Shown here: positions 7,615 through 17,700 of the stretch, one piece after another
Position numbering within the stretch: position 1 is the stretch's first letter
Layout of the letters: every line of letters starts with the position of its first letter
Notes under the pieces: generated by a model
What the model saw: the letters and a program-made list of their open reading frames with translations, nothing else
What the model was told of the DNA's origin: nothing
The model's database searches: none
From: Arenimonas maotaiensis
GTDB taxonomy: Bacteria > Pseudomonadota > Gammaproteobacteria > Xanthomonadales > Xanthomonadaceae
Assembly: GCF_014638745.1 (NCBI RefSeq)
Contig: NZ_BMFO01000003.1
Coordinates: 1 to 64,000 of the forward strand
Direction of reading: 5' to 3'
DNA length: 64,000 nt
Translations under genes and position numbers: made by a program

Positions 7615-9321
7615 TCAGTAGCCGGCGGCTTGGCCGTCCTTGCGGCTTTCGCTGGCGCCGATGTAGCCGCCCTGGGGATTGACCATGATCGCCTGGTAGC
7701 CGCCGTACGGACCGTCGGCGAAGCGCACCGAGTGACCCTTGCGCATCAGCGCGCGCACGGTGGCATACGGGAAGCCGGTTTCCAGGTCGAGCTCGCCGCC
7801 GTCGCTCATGGCCGTGGCCTGGCCGGCCGGATCGGTGCTGCCGTCGTGCTGGATGCGCGGCGCGTCGCCGGCTTCCTGCAGGTTCATGCCGAAGTCGACC
7901 AGGTTGATGACGATCTGCGCGTGGCCCTGCGGCTGCATGGCGCCGCCCATCACGCCGTAGCTGAGCCAGGGCTTGCCGTCCTTGGTGACGAAAGCCGGGA
8001 TGATGGTGTGGAACGGACGCTTGCCGGGCGCGAAGCTGTTCGGGTGGCCCTTCTTCAGCACGAACTGCTCGCCGCGGTCTTGGAAGATGAAGCCCAGGCC
8101 CGGCGCGGCCATGCCGCTACCCATGCCGCGGTAGTTGGATTGGATCAGCGACACCATCATGCCGTCCTTGTCGGCCACGGTCAGGTAGATGGTGTCGCCC
8201 TCGTTCAGTTCGGGGATGATGCCGGGTTCGGCCGCCTTCATCGCCTTGTCCATCGAAATCAGTTTGCCGCGCTCGCGCGCGTACTCCTTGGAAATCAGGC
8301 GCTCGACCGGCGTGCGGTAGAAATCCGGATCGGCGTAGGACGCGGCGCGGTCGGCGAAAGCCAGCTTCTTGGCTTCGGCGAACAGGTGCACGTGCTCGGG
8401 GCTACCGAAGCCGTAGGATTTCAGGTCGTAGGGTTCCAGCAGGTTCAGGATCTGCAACGCGGCGATGCCCTGGCCGTTCGGCGGCAGTTCCCAGACGTCG
8501 TAGCCGCGGTAGTTGGTGCTGACCGGGGAGACCCACTCGCCGCGGTGCGCGGCCAGGTCCTCGTAGCGCAGGAAGCCGTCGTTGGCGCGGAAGTAGGCGT
8601 CGATGGTACGCGCGATGGCGCCTTTATAGAACGCGTCGCGGCCCTCGCGGCCGATGGTCTCCAAGGTGCGCGCCAGGTTCGGGTTGCGCCAGGTCTCGCC
8701 CTTGCGCGGGGCGCGGCCGTTCATGGTGAATTGTTCGCGGAAGCCCGGCCACTTCGACAGCGTCGGCACGCTGCGGTCCCAGTAATAGGCGATGACCTCG
8801 TGCACCGGATGACCGTTGCGGGCGTAGGCCACCGCCGGCGCCAGGTTCTGCGCCATGCTGCGGCGGCCGAATTTGGCGTGCAGCGCGAACCAGGCGTCGA
8901 CCGTACCCGGCACCGTGACCGGCAGCGGGCCGTGCGCCGGGATATCGCTCAGGCCGCGGCGTTCGAATTCCTCCAAGGTCAGCGCCTTCGGCGAACGGCC
9001 TGAGCCGTTGTAACCGTGCAGACGCTTGCTTTTCGGATCCCAGACGATGGCGAACAGGTCGCCGCCGATGCCGTTGCCGGTCGGTTCCATCAGGCCGAGC
9101 GCGGCGTTGGCGGCGATGGCGGCGTCGACCGCGCTGCCGCCGTCCTTCAGCACGTCGAGCGCGATCTGGGTCGCCAGCGGATGCGAGGTCGCGGCCATCG
9201 CGTGCGGCGCCATCACCTCGGAGCGGGTGGCGAAACCGGCACCGGTGACGCGGTCGGCGGCAGTGGCGGACAGGGCGGAAACGGCGGCGAGCAGGGCGGC
9301 GGACAGACGCAGGACAGACAT
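7615..9321 (-). CDS. ggt: Gamma-glutamyltransferase (glutathione hydrolase) precursor
   Basis: A 568-residue periplasmic enzyme that transfers or hydrolyses the gamma-glutamyl group of glutathione. MSVLRLSAALLAAVSALSATA is a Sec signal peptide, so the ATG at 9321 is the start although the frame stays open to 9696. The large-subunit region contains SAVDAAIAANAALGLMEPTGNGIGGDLF. The self-cleavage threonine is probably the Thr of GDTIYLTVADKDG near residue 370; cutting there makes the mature small subunit, whose N-terminal Thr is the nucleophile. The usual TTH is replaced by TIY, as in some Ggt relatives. NSFAPGKRPFHTIIPAF and YGVMGGAMQPQGHAQ are further family segments. It starts back-to-back with the oxygenase gene at 9434 across 112 bases. 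Confidence 0.93.
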   Translation of the reverse strand: MSVLRLSAALLAAVSALSATAADRVTGAGFATRSEVMAPHAMAATSHPLATQIALDVLKDGGSAVDAAIAANAALGLMEPTGNGIGGDLFAIVWDPKSKRLHGYNGSGRSPKALTLEEFERRGLSDIPAHGPLPVTVPGTVDAWFALHAKFGRRSMAQNLAPAVAYARNGHPVHEVIAYYWDRSVPTLSKWPGFREQFTMNGRAPRKGETWRNPNLARTLETIGREGRDAFYKGAIARTIDAYFRANDGFLRYEDLAAHRGEWVSPVSTNYRGYDVWELPPNGQGIAALQILNLLEPYDLKSYGFGSPEHVHLFAEAKKLAFADRAASYADPDFYRTPVERLISKEYARERGKLISMDKAMKAAEPGIIPELNEGDTIYLTVADKDGMMVSLIQSNYRGMGSGMAAPGLGFIFQDRGEQFVLKKGHPNSFAPGKRPFHTIIPAFVTKDGKPWLSYGVMGGAMQPQGHAQIVINLVDFGMNLQEAGDAPRIQHDGSTDPAGQATAMSDGGELDLETGFPYATVRALMRKGHSVRFADGPYGGYQAIMVNPQGGYIGASESRKDGQAAGY

Positions 9322-9433
9322 GGAGCGATCCTCGGCGGGTACGGGTGGGCAATCACCGAAGTGTACGCCAAGCCGGCACGGATCCGCGGATTTTTGGCAG
9401 AATGGAGGACATCCCCGCCCGCGAATGTGACCC

Positions 9434-10078
9434 ATGGCCCAGATCAATCCGCTGTTCAGCGTCCCGTTCGGGCTCGAGCGTCTGCCGGACTGCGACGGCC
9501 TCAATCGCGAGCTGCGCGAGCTGTTCATCCGGCGCGAGGCGCAGGGTGCGCGCTTCGCCAACCCGAATCCGTACACGCCGCGCAACAAGGAGCTGTTCGA
9601 GAGCAACTTCGACCTGTTCACCTGGCCGGACGCGCCGGTCGCGCGCCTGCGCGAATTCTGCCTGTCGAACCTGGCGCGGCTGGTGGCCGAGATCAACGGC
9701 TACGACGCCGCGCGCATGGCACGCCTGCAGATCGTCACCGACGCCTGGTTCCACATCACCCGGCGCGGCGGCTTCTTCGGCGTGCACAACCATCCGATGG
9801 CGTCCTGGTCGGGCGTGTACTGCATCAGCCCCGGCGTACACGACCCCGACCAGACCGACAGCGGCCGGCTCAGCTTCATCAATCCGTTCGCGCAGATGTA
9901 CCTGGATGCCGGCAACGCGCAGCAGCAGTTCCCCTACCAGCTCGGCAACTACGCCTTCGACCTGCAACCGGGCCAGCTGGTGCTGTTCCCGTCCTGGGTA
10001 CAACACCAGGTGATGCCGTTCTACGGCGAGGGCGAGCGCATCACCGTGGCCTTCAACTGCGCGATGAGCCTGCGCTGA
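9434..10078 (+). CDS. 2OG-Fe(II) oxygenase of the TIGR02466 type
   Basis: A 214-residue protein with the conserved block GGFFGVHNHPMASWSGVYC, in which His118 and His120 are the likely first metal-site residues. GQLVLFPSWVQHQVMPF carries the distal His, and GERITVAFN the 2-oxoglutarate-binding Arg. These segments match the group of bacterial and phage proteins usually called putative 2OG-Fe(II) oxygenase (TIGR02466). The N-terminal NPLFSVPFGLERLPD is also typical. The substrate is unknown. The GIY-YIG gene follows after 3 bases, so the two are likely translated from one message. Confidence 0.88.
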   Translation: MAQINPLFSVPFGLERLPDCDGLNRELRELFIRREAQGARFANPNPYTPRNKELFESNFDLFTWPDAPVARLREFCLSNLARLVAEINGYDAARMARLQIVTDAWFHITRRGGFFGVHNHPMASWSGVYCISPGVHDPDQTDSGRLSFINPFAQMYLDAGNAQQQFPYQLGNYAFDLQPGQLVLFPSWVQHQVMPFYGEGERITVAFNCAMSLR

Positions 10079-10081
10079 GGC

Positions 10082-10357
10082 ATGCCCGCCGCACGATCTG
10101 ACGCCGCCTGGGTGCTGTATCTGCTGGAATGCCGCCGAGGCGAAAGCACGGTGTACTACGCCGGCATCAGCAACGACCTGCCGCGCCGGCTGCAGGCGCA
10201 CCGCAACGGCAAGGGCGCGCGCTTCACCCGCGCGCATCCACCACTGGCGCTGGTGGCCACGCGCGCTTATCCGGACCGCTCCAGCGCCTCGAAAGCCGAA
10301 GCGGCGCTGAAGAAACTGCCGCGCGCGCGCAAGCCGGCGTTCTTCGCCGCCGATTGA
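10082..10357 (+). CDS. Small GIY-YIG nuclease-domain protein
   Basis: A 91-residue single-domain protein of the GIY-YIG (UvrC-N/YhbQ-like) superfamily. [12 protein letters not shown] corresponds to the GIY strand and [17 protein letters not shown] to the YIG strand with its catalytic Arg (LPRRL). [15 protein letters not shown] is the conserved turn and KAEAALKKL holds the Glu-containing helix. The family cuts or remodels DNA ends, but standalone members are poorly characterised. It directly follows the TIGR02466 oxygenase gene, with a weak start context. Confidence 0.9.
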   Translation: MPAARSDAAWVLYLLECRRGESTVYYAGISNDLPRRLQAHRNGKGARFTRAHPPLALVATRAYPDRSSASKAEAALKKLPRARKPAFFAAD

Positions 10358-10408
10358 CCGGCCACCACAAGATACGGCAGGATGCGGCATACGCCATGGG
10401 GAACGCCG

Positions 10409-10963
10409 ATGCACACCGAACGCAGCTTGGACGAACAACGCGCCGAATTCAGCCGTAACCGCTTCCTGGCCATGCCCTTGGCCGGCCTGCTGGTCTGGAC
10501 CCTGCTGCTGATACCGGGCTTTCTGCTGCCGACGCCGTCGGCGATGCTGGCGCTGTTCATCGGCACCGGCTGCATCGCCTATGTCGGCATGGGCCTGTCG
10601 AAGCTGACCGGCGAGGACTTCCTCGACAAGAGCCGCCCCAAGAACGCGTTCCAGTCGCTGTTCTTCCACGGCATGGGGCAGGCCATCCTGGTCTACGCCA
10701 TCGTCATTCCGCTGGCCATCCTGGAGCCGCGCGCGGCGCCGATGGGCGTCGGCATCCTGGCCGGCCTGATGTGGGTGCCGATGTCCTGGATCATCCGGCA
10801 CCCGATCGGCTGGTGGCATGCCGGCGTGCGCACGGCGGCCCTGTGCGCGGGCTGGTTCCTGTGGCCGGACCGGCAGTACGTGGTGGCGCCGTTGATCGTG
10901 ATCGCCTGCTACCTGTTCACCATTCCGGTGCTGGAGCGGCGCTGGCGCCGGGCCAATGCCTGA
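10409..10963 (+). CDS. Multi-helix membrane protein, DUF7010-like
   Basis: A 184-residue integral membrane protein with about six hydrophobic segments, beginning with a soluble MHTERSLDEQRAEFSRNRF. FLDKSRPKNAFQSLFFHGMGQAILVYAI and PMSWIIRHPIGWWHAGVRT resemble proteins annotated as DUF7010; the function of that family is unknown. The ATG at 10409 is preferred to an upstream one at 10382, which would add only a short unconvincing extension. Its last 8 bases overlap the start of the next membrane-protein gene, so the two are translationally coupled. Confidence 0.7.
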   Translation: MHTERSLDEQRAEFSRNRFLAMPLAGLLVWTLLLIPGFLLPTPSAMLALFIGTGCIAYVGMGLSKLTGEDFLDKSRPKNAFQSLFFHGMGQAILVYAIVIPLAILEPRAAPMGVGILAGLMWVPMSWIIRHPIGWWHAGVRTAALCAGWFLWPDRQYVVAPLIVIACYLFTIPVLERRWRRANA

Positions 10964-11579
10964 GGCCGCCACGCACCGGTTGCTGGCTATCGGCAGCGTG
11001 CTGACGCTGCTGTTGCTGGCCATCTCCGGCCTGCAACCGTACGACCGCGCGACCTGGGTGATGGAAACCCTGCCGGTGATGCTCGTGTTGCCGGTGCTGT
11101 GGGCCAGCGCGCGGCGCTTCCCGCTGACGCCGCTGCTGTACGCACTGATCTTCCTGCATTGCGCGGTGCTGATCGCCGGCGGCGCCTACACCTACGCGCG
11201 CGTGCCGTTGGGCGACTGGCTGCAGGATGCGTTCACGCTGGCGCGCAACCCGTACGACAAGATCGGTCATTTCTTCCAAGGCCTGGTGCCGGCCGTGGCC
11301 GCGCGCGAGATCTTCCTGCGCCGCCGCGTGGTCAACGGCCGCGCTTGGCTGGCGTTCCTGTGCGTGTGCGTGGTGATGACGGTCAGCGCCGGCTACGAAT
11401 TGCTGGAATGGGCGGCGGCGGTGGCCATGGGCCAAAGCGCCGACGAATTCCTCGGCCTGCAGGGCGATGAATGGGACGCGCAGTCCGACATGTTAACCGC
11501 CTTCATCGGCGCGTTGACGGCGCTGGCGACGCTGACCGCGTGGCACGACCGGCAGTTGGCCCGCCTGCCACGCGGCTGA
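10956..11579 (+). CDS. yjdF: DUF2238 inner-membrane protein YjdF
   Basis: A 207-residue membrane protein of the DUF2238 family. NPYDKIGHFFQGLVPAVAAREI near residue 105 and SAGYELLEWAAAV and GDEWDAQSDML near residues 147-180 are the conserved loops. They are rich in acidic and His residues that could bind metal, but the role of the family is not known. Five to six membrane segments are predicted by eye. It overlaps the upstream DUF7010-like gene by 8 bases and converges on copA with a 6-base gap. Confidence 0.88.
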   Translation: MPEAATHRLLAIGSVLTLLLLAISGLQPYDRATWVMETLPVMLVLPVLWASARRFPLTPLLYALIFLHCAVLIAGGAYTYARVPLGDWLQDAFTLARNPYDKIGHFFQGLVPAVAAREIFLRRRVVNGRAWLAFLCVCVVMTVSAGYELLEWAAAVAMGQSADEFLGLQGDEWDAQSDMLTAFIGALTALATLTAWHDRQLARLPRG

Positions 11580-11585
11580 GCGGAC

Positions 11586-13769
11586 TCAGGGCTTCCAGCG
11601 TTTCAGCAGCAAGGCGTTGCCGACCACGCTGACGCTGCTGAACGCCATCGCCGCGCCGGCCACCACCGGGCTGAGCAGGCCGAACGCCGCCAACGGAATG
11701 CCGACGACGTTGTAGGCGAAGGCCCAGAACAGGTTCTGCAGGATCTTGCGGTAGGTGCGGCGCGAGATGTCGATGGCGTCGGCCACCAGCGCCGGATCGG
11801 CGCGCATCAGGGTGATGTCGGCGGCGTGCATGGCCACGTCGGTACCCGAGCCCATCGCGATGCCGACATCGGCCGAGGCCAGCGCCGGCGCGTCGTTGAT
11901 GCCGTCGCCGACCATGGCCACGACGTGGCCCTGCGCTTTCAGCGCCGCGATCTGCGCCGCTTTGTCGGCCGGCAACACCTCGTAGCGCACCGTGTCGATG
12001 CCCAGTTCGGCGGCGGCGGCCTGCGCGGCGCCGCGGCCGTCGCCGGTGATCATCACCGTGGTGATGCCGAGCGCGCGCAGCTTGGCCACGGCCGATGGCG
12101 CGGAATCCCGCACACGGTCGCCGAACGCCATCAGCGCCAGGGCCGTACTGCCGTCGGCCTCGGCCAACCACGAGACCGTGCGTCCGGCATCGGCATGCCG
12201 CTCCGCGGCCAGCGCCAGCGCGTCCGGCAAGCGCACGCCCTGTTCGCGCATCAACCGTGCGCTGCCCAACCAGTAACGCCGGCCGTCGATGCAGCCGGTG
12301 AGGCCGCGGCCGGGCAAGGCCTGCACCGACTCGGCACGACCGGCTGCCGCGCCGCGTTCCGACGCCGCCTGCAACAGCGCGCGCGCCAGCGGGTGTTCGC
12401 TGCCGGCCTGCAGCGCCGCGGCGATGCGCATCGCCGCATCCGCATCCGCGTTATCAGCGGCGGCTTCGAACGCGAGGAGGCGGAAACTGGCTTCGGTCAG
12501 CGTACCGGTCTTGTCGAAGGCGACCGCGCCGATGCGGTGCGCCTGTTCGAGCGCTTCGGCGTCCTTGATCAAAATGCCGCGGCCGGCGGCGACGCCGGTG
12601 CCGGCGATGAGCGCGGTCGGCGTGGCCAGACCCAAGGCGCAGGGGCAGGCGATGACCAGCACCGCCACGGCGTTGATCACCGCCTGCGTCACGTCGGCGG
12701 CGAGCCACCACCAGCCCAGGAAGGTCAGTACGGCGAGCGCCAGCACCGCCGGCACGAACACGGCGCTGATGCGGTCGACGGTCTTCTGGATCGGCGCTTT
12801 CGCCGCCTGCGCGCTTTCCACCAGGTGGATGATGCGGGCCAGCGCAGTTTCGGCGCCAACGGCGTCGGTGCGCACCAGCAGCAGACCTTCGGCGTTGATG
12901 GCGCCGCCGGTCACCCTGTCGCCGGGCGCTTTCGGCACCGGCCGGCTTTCGCCGGTGAGCAGGGACTCGTCGGCGTGGCTGTCGCCTTCCAGCACCGTGC
13001 CGTCCACCGGCAGGCGTTCGCCGGGGCGGACCACCACCTGATCGCCGACGGCGACGGCCTCGATGGCGACCTCTTCGTCCTGCCCGTTACGGCGCCGACG
13101 CGCGGTCTCCGGGCGCAGGCGATGCAAGGCGCGGATGGCCTCGCCGGTGCGTTGCTTGGCGCGCGCCTCCAGCCATTTGCCCAACAGCACCAGGCTGATC
13201 ACCGCCGCGGAGGTTTCGAAATACAGGTGCGCGGCATCCGGCATGGCCAGCAGCTGATACACGCTCAGGCCGTAACCGGCGCTGGTGCCCAATGCCACCA
13301 GCACGTCCATGTTGGCGCTACCGGCCCGCAGCGCGCGCCAGCCGGCGACGTAGAAGCGCGCGCCCAGCCAGAACTGCACCGGCGTGGCCAAGGCCAGCTG
13401 CAGCAGGCCCGGCAACATCAGGTGCCCGCCGGACAGATCGACCAGCATCGCCACCACCATCGGCAGGGACAACAGCGAGGCCAAAACCCAGGGCCGCCAA
13501 TCGGCCGGCGGCGGCGCTTCACCGCGGGCTTGCGCCGGGGTTTCGAGCTGCGCGCCGTAGCCGGACGCGACCACCGCCGCGACCAAGGCCGCGTCCGATC
13601 CGGCCGCGCCGGTGACCGTGGCTTTTTCGGTGGCCAGGTTCACGCTCACCGAGGTGACGCCGGGCACCGCCATCAGGGCTTTTTCGATATGCGCGACGCA
13701 GCTGGCGCAGGTCATGCCGCTCACGGCCAAGGTGGTGACCGCCGCATCAATCGATGGCTTGCCGTTCAC
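11586..13769 (-). CDS. copA: Copper-exporting P1B-type ATPase
   Basis: A 727-residue P-type ATPase that pumps Cu(I) out of the cytoplasm. One N-terminal heavy-metal domain is present (GMTCASC, Cys21 and Cys24). The transmembrane metal site is Cys375-Pro-Cys377 ([11 protein letters not shown]). It is followed by the phosphorylation motif DKTGTLT, the nucleotide-binding SEHPLA, and [40 protein letters not shown] near the C-terminus carries the MxxSS signature of copper-type pumps. The start codon overlaps the stop of copZ by 4 bases (ATGA), so translation is coupled. Expression is expected from the CueR-type promoter at 14034-14064. Confidence 0.96.
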   Translation of the reverse strand: MNGKPSIDAAVTTLAVSGMTCASCVAHIEKALMAVPGVTSVSVNLATEKATVTGAAGSDAALVAAVVASGYGAQLETPAQARGEAPPPADWRPWVLASLLSLPMVVAMLVDLSGGHLMLPGLLQLALATPVQFWLGARFYVAGWRALRAGSANMDVLVALGTSAGYGLSVYQLLAMPDAAHLYFETSAAVISLVLLGKWLEARAKQRTGEAIRALHRLRPETARRRRNGQDEEVAIEAVAVGDQVVVRPGERLPVDGTVLEGDSHADESLLTGESRPVPKAPGDRVTGGAINAEGLLLVRTDAVGAETALARIIHLVESAQAAKAPIQKTVDRISAVFVPAVLALAVLTFLGWWWLAADVTQAVINAVAVLVIACPCALGLATPTALIAGTGVAAGRGILIKDAEALEQAHRIGAVAFDKTGTLTEASFRLLAFEAAADNADADAAMRIAAALQAGSEHPLARALLQAASERGAAAGRAESVQALPGRGLTGCIDGRRYWLGSARLMREQGVRLPDALALAAERHADAGRTVSWLAEADGSTALALMAFGDRVRDSAPSAVAKLRALGITTVMITGDGRGAAQAAAAELGIDTVRYEVLPADKAAQIAALKAQGHVVAMVGDGINDAPALASADVGIAMGSGTDVAMHAADITLMRADPALVADAIDISRRTYRKILQNLFWAFAYNVVGIPLAAFGLLSPVVAGAAMAFSSVSVVGNALLLKRWKP

Positions 13770-13990
13770 GGGCCAGACTCCGGCGAGGACGGGACGACCG
13801 GCCGGGCCTGATAGCCGATGCGCGCCAGTGCCGCGGACAGTTCGGCGGCATTGCGCGAACCGTCCACCGACACGGTGCCGGCGGCGAGCTCGACGCGGAC
13901 CTCGGCCCCGGCGTCCAACTCATGGACGGCCTGGTTGATTCGGGCGACGCAACGGCCGCAGTGCATGCCTTCCACGCGGAGCGTGATCAT
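13766..13990 (-). CDS. copZ: Copper chaperone, HMA-domain protein
   Basis: A 74-residue single heavy-metal-associated domain. [14 protein letters not shown] gives the CxxC metal site at Cys11 and Cys14. The protein has the beta-alpha-beta pattern of CopZ/Atx1 chaperones, which hand Cu(I) to the ATPase. AAAGGAGG just upstream is a near-perfect ribosome-binding site. It is the first gene of the copZ-copA operon, overlaps copA by 4 bases and is divergent from cueR. The 13-residue tail after the domain ([11 protein letters not shown]) is likely disordered. Confidence 0.93.
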   Translation of the reverse strand: MITLRVEGMHCGRCVARINQAVHELDAGAEVRVELAAGTVSVDGSRNAAELSAALARIGYQARPVVPSSPESGP

Positions 13991-14033
13991 GGCTTTGTCC
14001 TCCTTTCTCGTCCGGCCGGATAGCCGTCACGGC

Positions 14034-14064
14034 ATCATCGGCCTTGCCATCGTGGCAAGGTCAA
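14034..14064 (-). promoter_or_regulatory. CueR/MerR-type promoter of copZ-copA
   Basis: On the minus strand, TTGACC (14064-14059) and GATGAT (14039-14034) are separated by exactly 19 bp, the over-long spacer typical of MerR-family promoters. Within it lies a perfect dyad, CCTTGCCA-CGA-TGGCAAGG (14042-14060). This is the layout of known CueR sites: copper-bound activator untwists the spacer. It lies 44 bases before the copZ start and faces cueR. Confidence 0.88.
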
Positions 14065-14177
14065 GCGGGATTTTCCCGACGCGCCGGCGCGGTGCGGAAG
14101 CGTTCAGCAACGCCGGACTTGACACCGCAGGCGCCGGCCGGTGCACCATAGGCCCGAAAGGCGACCGGAGACACGCG

Positions 14178-14588
14178 ATGAACATCGGCCAAGCGGCCAA
14201 GGCCGCGGGCGTATCGGCCAAGATGATACGCCACTACGAGCGCATCGGCCTGTTGCCGGAAGCCGGACGCAGCGTCGCCGGTTACCGGCTGTACGGCACG
14301 CAGGACATCGCCACCCTGCGCTTCATCCGGCAATCGCGCGAGCTCGGCTTTTCCCTGAGCCGGATCGGCAGCCTGCTCGGCCTGCGCGACAACCGCGGCC
14401 GCAAGAGCTGCGACGTCCGGCGCCTGGCCGAGGAGCACCTGGCCGACATCGGCCGCAAACTGGCCGAATTGCAGGCCATGCAGGACGCCCTGCGGACGCT
14501 GGTGCAGGCCTGCCACGGGGATGACGCGCCCGACTGCGCGATTTTGGACGGACTGCAGAACCCGGATGCCCTGCCGCGCCGGAGCTGA
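14178..14588 (+). CDS. cueR: MerR-family copper-responsive regulator
   Basis: A 136-residue MerR-type activator. The N-terminal winged helix (MNIGQAAKAAGVSAKMIRHY) is followed by GYRLYGTQDIATLRFI and a long dimer helix. The metal loop is Cys112-x7-Cys120 (ACHGDDAPDC), the same numbering as the Cu(I) site of E. coli CueR. The start at 14178 gives the canonical N-terminus. It is divergent from copZ-copA and the dyad operator lies between them. Silver or gold may also be sensed, as in other CueR proteins. Confidence 0.94.
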   Translation: MNIGQAAKAAGVSAKMIRHYERIGLLPEAGRSVAGYRLYGTQDIATLRFIRQSRELGFSLSRIGSLLGLRDNRGRKSCDVRRLAEEHLADIGRKLAELQAMQDALRTLVQACHGDDAPDCAILDGLQNPDALPRRS

Positions 14589-14690
14589 GCGTCACGTATT
14601 AATCCGGCAAATACCTTAAGGCGGGCATGCAACGCGGGCATTAACAGCCGGCCGCGCGCAAAGCCGCGCGGGGCTTGGCCTGCGCCGGCC

Positions 14691-14699
14691 TGTTATAAT
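14691..14699 (+). promoter_or_regulatory. Extended -10 promoter element
   Basis: TG-T-TATAAT, a perfect extended -10 (TGnTATAAT), lies 29 bases before the start of the oxidoreductase gene. No convincing -35 hexamer is seen, as is common with extended -10 promoters. Confidence 0.65.
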
Positions 14700-14727
14700 T
14701 TCGAGTCTTTACTCAACCGGCTTTGCC

Positions 14728-17700
14728 ATGTCCCCGATCGCCCCGCACACCGCCAGTCTCGACCTGGATTACACCCTCGACCACAAATACAGCCGCGAGC
14801 AGGGCCGCATCTACCTGTCCGGCGTACAGGCCTTGGTGCGCCTGCCGCTGATGCAGCAGATGCGCGACCGCGCCGCCGGCCAGCACACCGCCGGCTTCAT
14901 CTCCGGCTACCGCGGCAGTCCGCTGGGCGGCTTCGACCTGGAGCTGTGGAAGGCCAAGAAGCATCTGGCGGCCTCGGATGTGGTGTTCACCCCCGGCCTG
15001 AACGAAGACCTGGGCGCGACCATGGTGTGGGGCACGCAGCAGACCAACCTGTTCCAGGGCGCCAAGTACGACGGCGTGTTCGCCATGTGGTACGGCAAGG
15101 GCCCGGGCGTGGACCGCTGCGGCGACGTGTTCAAGCACGGCAACGCCGCCGGCACCTCGCCGCTGGGCGGCGTGCTGGCGCTGGCCGCCGACGACCACGC
15201 CTGCCGCAGCTCGACGCTGCCGCACGGCTCGGAGCTGGAGTTCGTGTCGGCGATGATGCCGGTGCTGAACCCGGCCGGCGTGCAGGACATCCTCGACATG
15301 GGCCTGCTCGGCTGGGCCATGAGCCGCTATACCGGGCGCTGGGTCGGCTTCAAGACCATCGCCGAGACGGTGGAGTCCTCGGCTTCGGTCAACGTCGATC
15401 CGCACCAGCTCGACATCGTCATCCCGACCGACTTCGCGATGCCGGCCGGCGGCCTGAACATCCGCTGGCCGGATCCGCCGCTGGACCAGGAGATGCGCCT
15501 GCACCAGTACGCGGTCGACGCCGCGCAGGCGTTCGCGCGCGCCAACCGCATCGACCGCACGGTGATCGACTCGCCGAAGGCGCGCCTGGGCATCGTCACC
15601 ACCGGCAAGAGCTACCTGGACGTGCTGCAGGCGCTGGAGAACCTGGGCATCGACGCCGCCATGGCTTCCGAAATCGGCATCCGCGTGTACAAGGTCGGCA
15701 TGACCTGGCCGCTGGAGCCGATCGGCATCCGCGAATTCGCGCGCGGCCTGGAGGACATCATCGTGGTCGAGGAGAAGCGCAGCTTCATCGAATCGCAGAT
15801 GAAGGAATACATGTTCAACTGGGACGTGCGTCCGCACGTGGTCGGCAAGTACGACGAAGCCGGCGAATGGATCCTGCCCAGCACGCACGAGCTGACCCCG
15901 GCGCGCATCGCGCGGGTGATCGCCAAGCGCTTGGGCCGCTTCTTCCGCTCCGACGCCATCGACGACCGCCTGACCTTCCTCGCCGCCAAGGAGAAGGAGC
16001 TGGCGCAGCCGCGCGCCGAGTTCCCGCGCGCCGCGCACTACTGCTCGGGCTGCCCGCACAACACCTCCACCACCGTCATCGAGGGCTCGCGGGCGCTCGG
16101 CGGCATCGGCTGCCATTACATGGTGACCTGGATGGACCGCAAGACCGACACCTTCACCCAGATGGGCGGCGAAGGCGTGACCTGGTGCGGCCAGGCGCCG
16201 TTCACCGATGAAAAGCACGTGTTCCAGAACCTGGGCGACGGCACCTATTTCCATTCCGGCAGCCTGGCCATCCGCCAGGCGGTGGCGGCCAAGGTCAACA
16301 TCACCTACAAGATCCTGTACAACGACGCGGTGGCGATGACCGGCGGTCAGCCGGTGGACGGCACGCTGAGCGTGCCCGACATCGCCAAGCAGGTGCGCAG
16401 CGAAGGCGTGCGGACCATCGTGGTGCTGAGCGACGACATTGAGAAGTGGTCGGACCGCTCGATCTTCCCGGACGGCGTCGAGTTCTTCGACCGCGACGAA
16501 CTGGACAGCGTATCCAAGCGCCTGCGCGAAACGCCGGGCACCACGGTCATCATCTACGACCAGACCTGCGCGGCCGAGAAGCGCCGCCGCCGCAAGCGCG
16601 GCAAGATGCCGGATCCGGCCAAGCGCACGGTGATCAACCCGGCCGTGTGCGAAGGCTGCGGCGACTGCGGCGAAGCCTCGAACTGCGTCTCGATCCTGCC
16701 GCTGGAGACCGAATTCGGCCGCAAGCGCGAGATCGACCAGAGCAACTGCAACAAGGACTTCAGCTGCGTCAAGGGCTTCTGCCCGAGCTTCGTCACCGTC
16801 ACCGGCGGCGGGCTGAAGAAGCGCAAACCGAACGCCGCGATGGATTTTGACGCCCTGCCCGATCCGGTGTTCAAGACCGGCCTGGAACAGCCCTGGAACA
16901 TCCTGGTGACCGGCATCGGCGGCACCGGCGTGGTCACCATCGGCGCCCTGCTCGGCATGGCCGCGCATCTGGAGAACAAGGGCGGCAGCGTGCTTGACCA
17001 GACCGGTCTGGCGCAGAAGGGCGGCGCGGTCACCACCCACGTGCGCATTGCACGCGACCCCTCAGACATCCACGCCGTGCGCATCGCCGCCGGCGAGGCC
17101 GACCTGGTGCTGGGTTGCGACATGGTGGTGGTCAACGACTACTGGGCGCTGTCCAAGATCCGCGCCGAGCGCAGCCATGTGGTGCTGAACGACTACCAGG
17201 CCATGCCCGGCACCTTCACCCGCAAGCCGGACATGCAGTTCCCGGCCAACGACATCGTGGCCGCGGTGCGCACCGCGCTCGACGGCCGCGAGCCGCTGCA
17301 GCTGGCCGGCACCGAGCTGGCACTGGCGCTGATGGGCGACGCCATCGCCACCAACCTGCTGATGCTCGGCTACGCCTGGCAGCAGGGTCTGGTGCCGCTG
17401 TCGCTGGAGTCGATCCTGCGCGCCATCGAGCTCAACGGCGCCGCGGTGGAGATGAACAAGAAGGCCTTCGCCTGGGGCCGCATGGCGGCGCACGATCCGG
17501 CCGCGGTGCAGGCCGCCGCGGGCTTCGGCGGCGGCGCCAAGGCCGTCGATTTTCTGGACGACGCGCACGCCGCCACCGAACTGGCGTTCGTCGGCGAAGG
17601 CAGGCTCAGCCGCTCGTTGCAGGACACCGTGGCGCTGCGCGCCAAGTTCCTGACCGAATACCAGGACGCGGCGTACGCCCGGCGCTACACCGACTTCGTG

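Noticed and set aside
14713-17040. Long minus-strand open frame of about 775 codons opposite the oxidoreductase gene
   Set aside because: GC-rich codon bias leaves antisense frames open; the translation is Arg/Ala/His-rich without motifs, while the plus strand has a clear enzyme.
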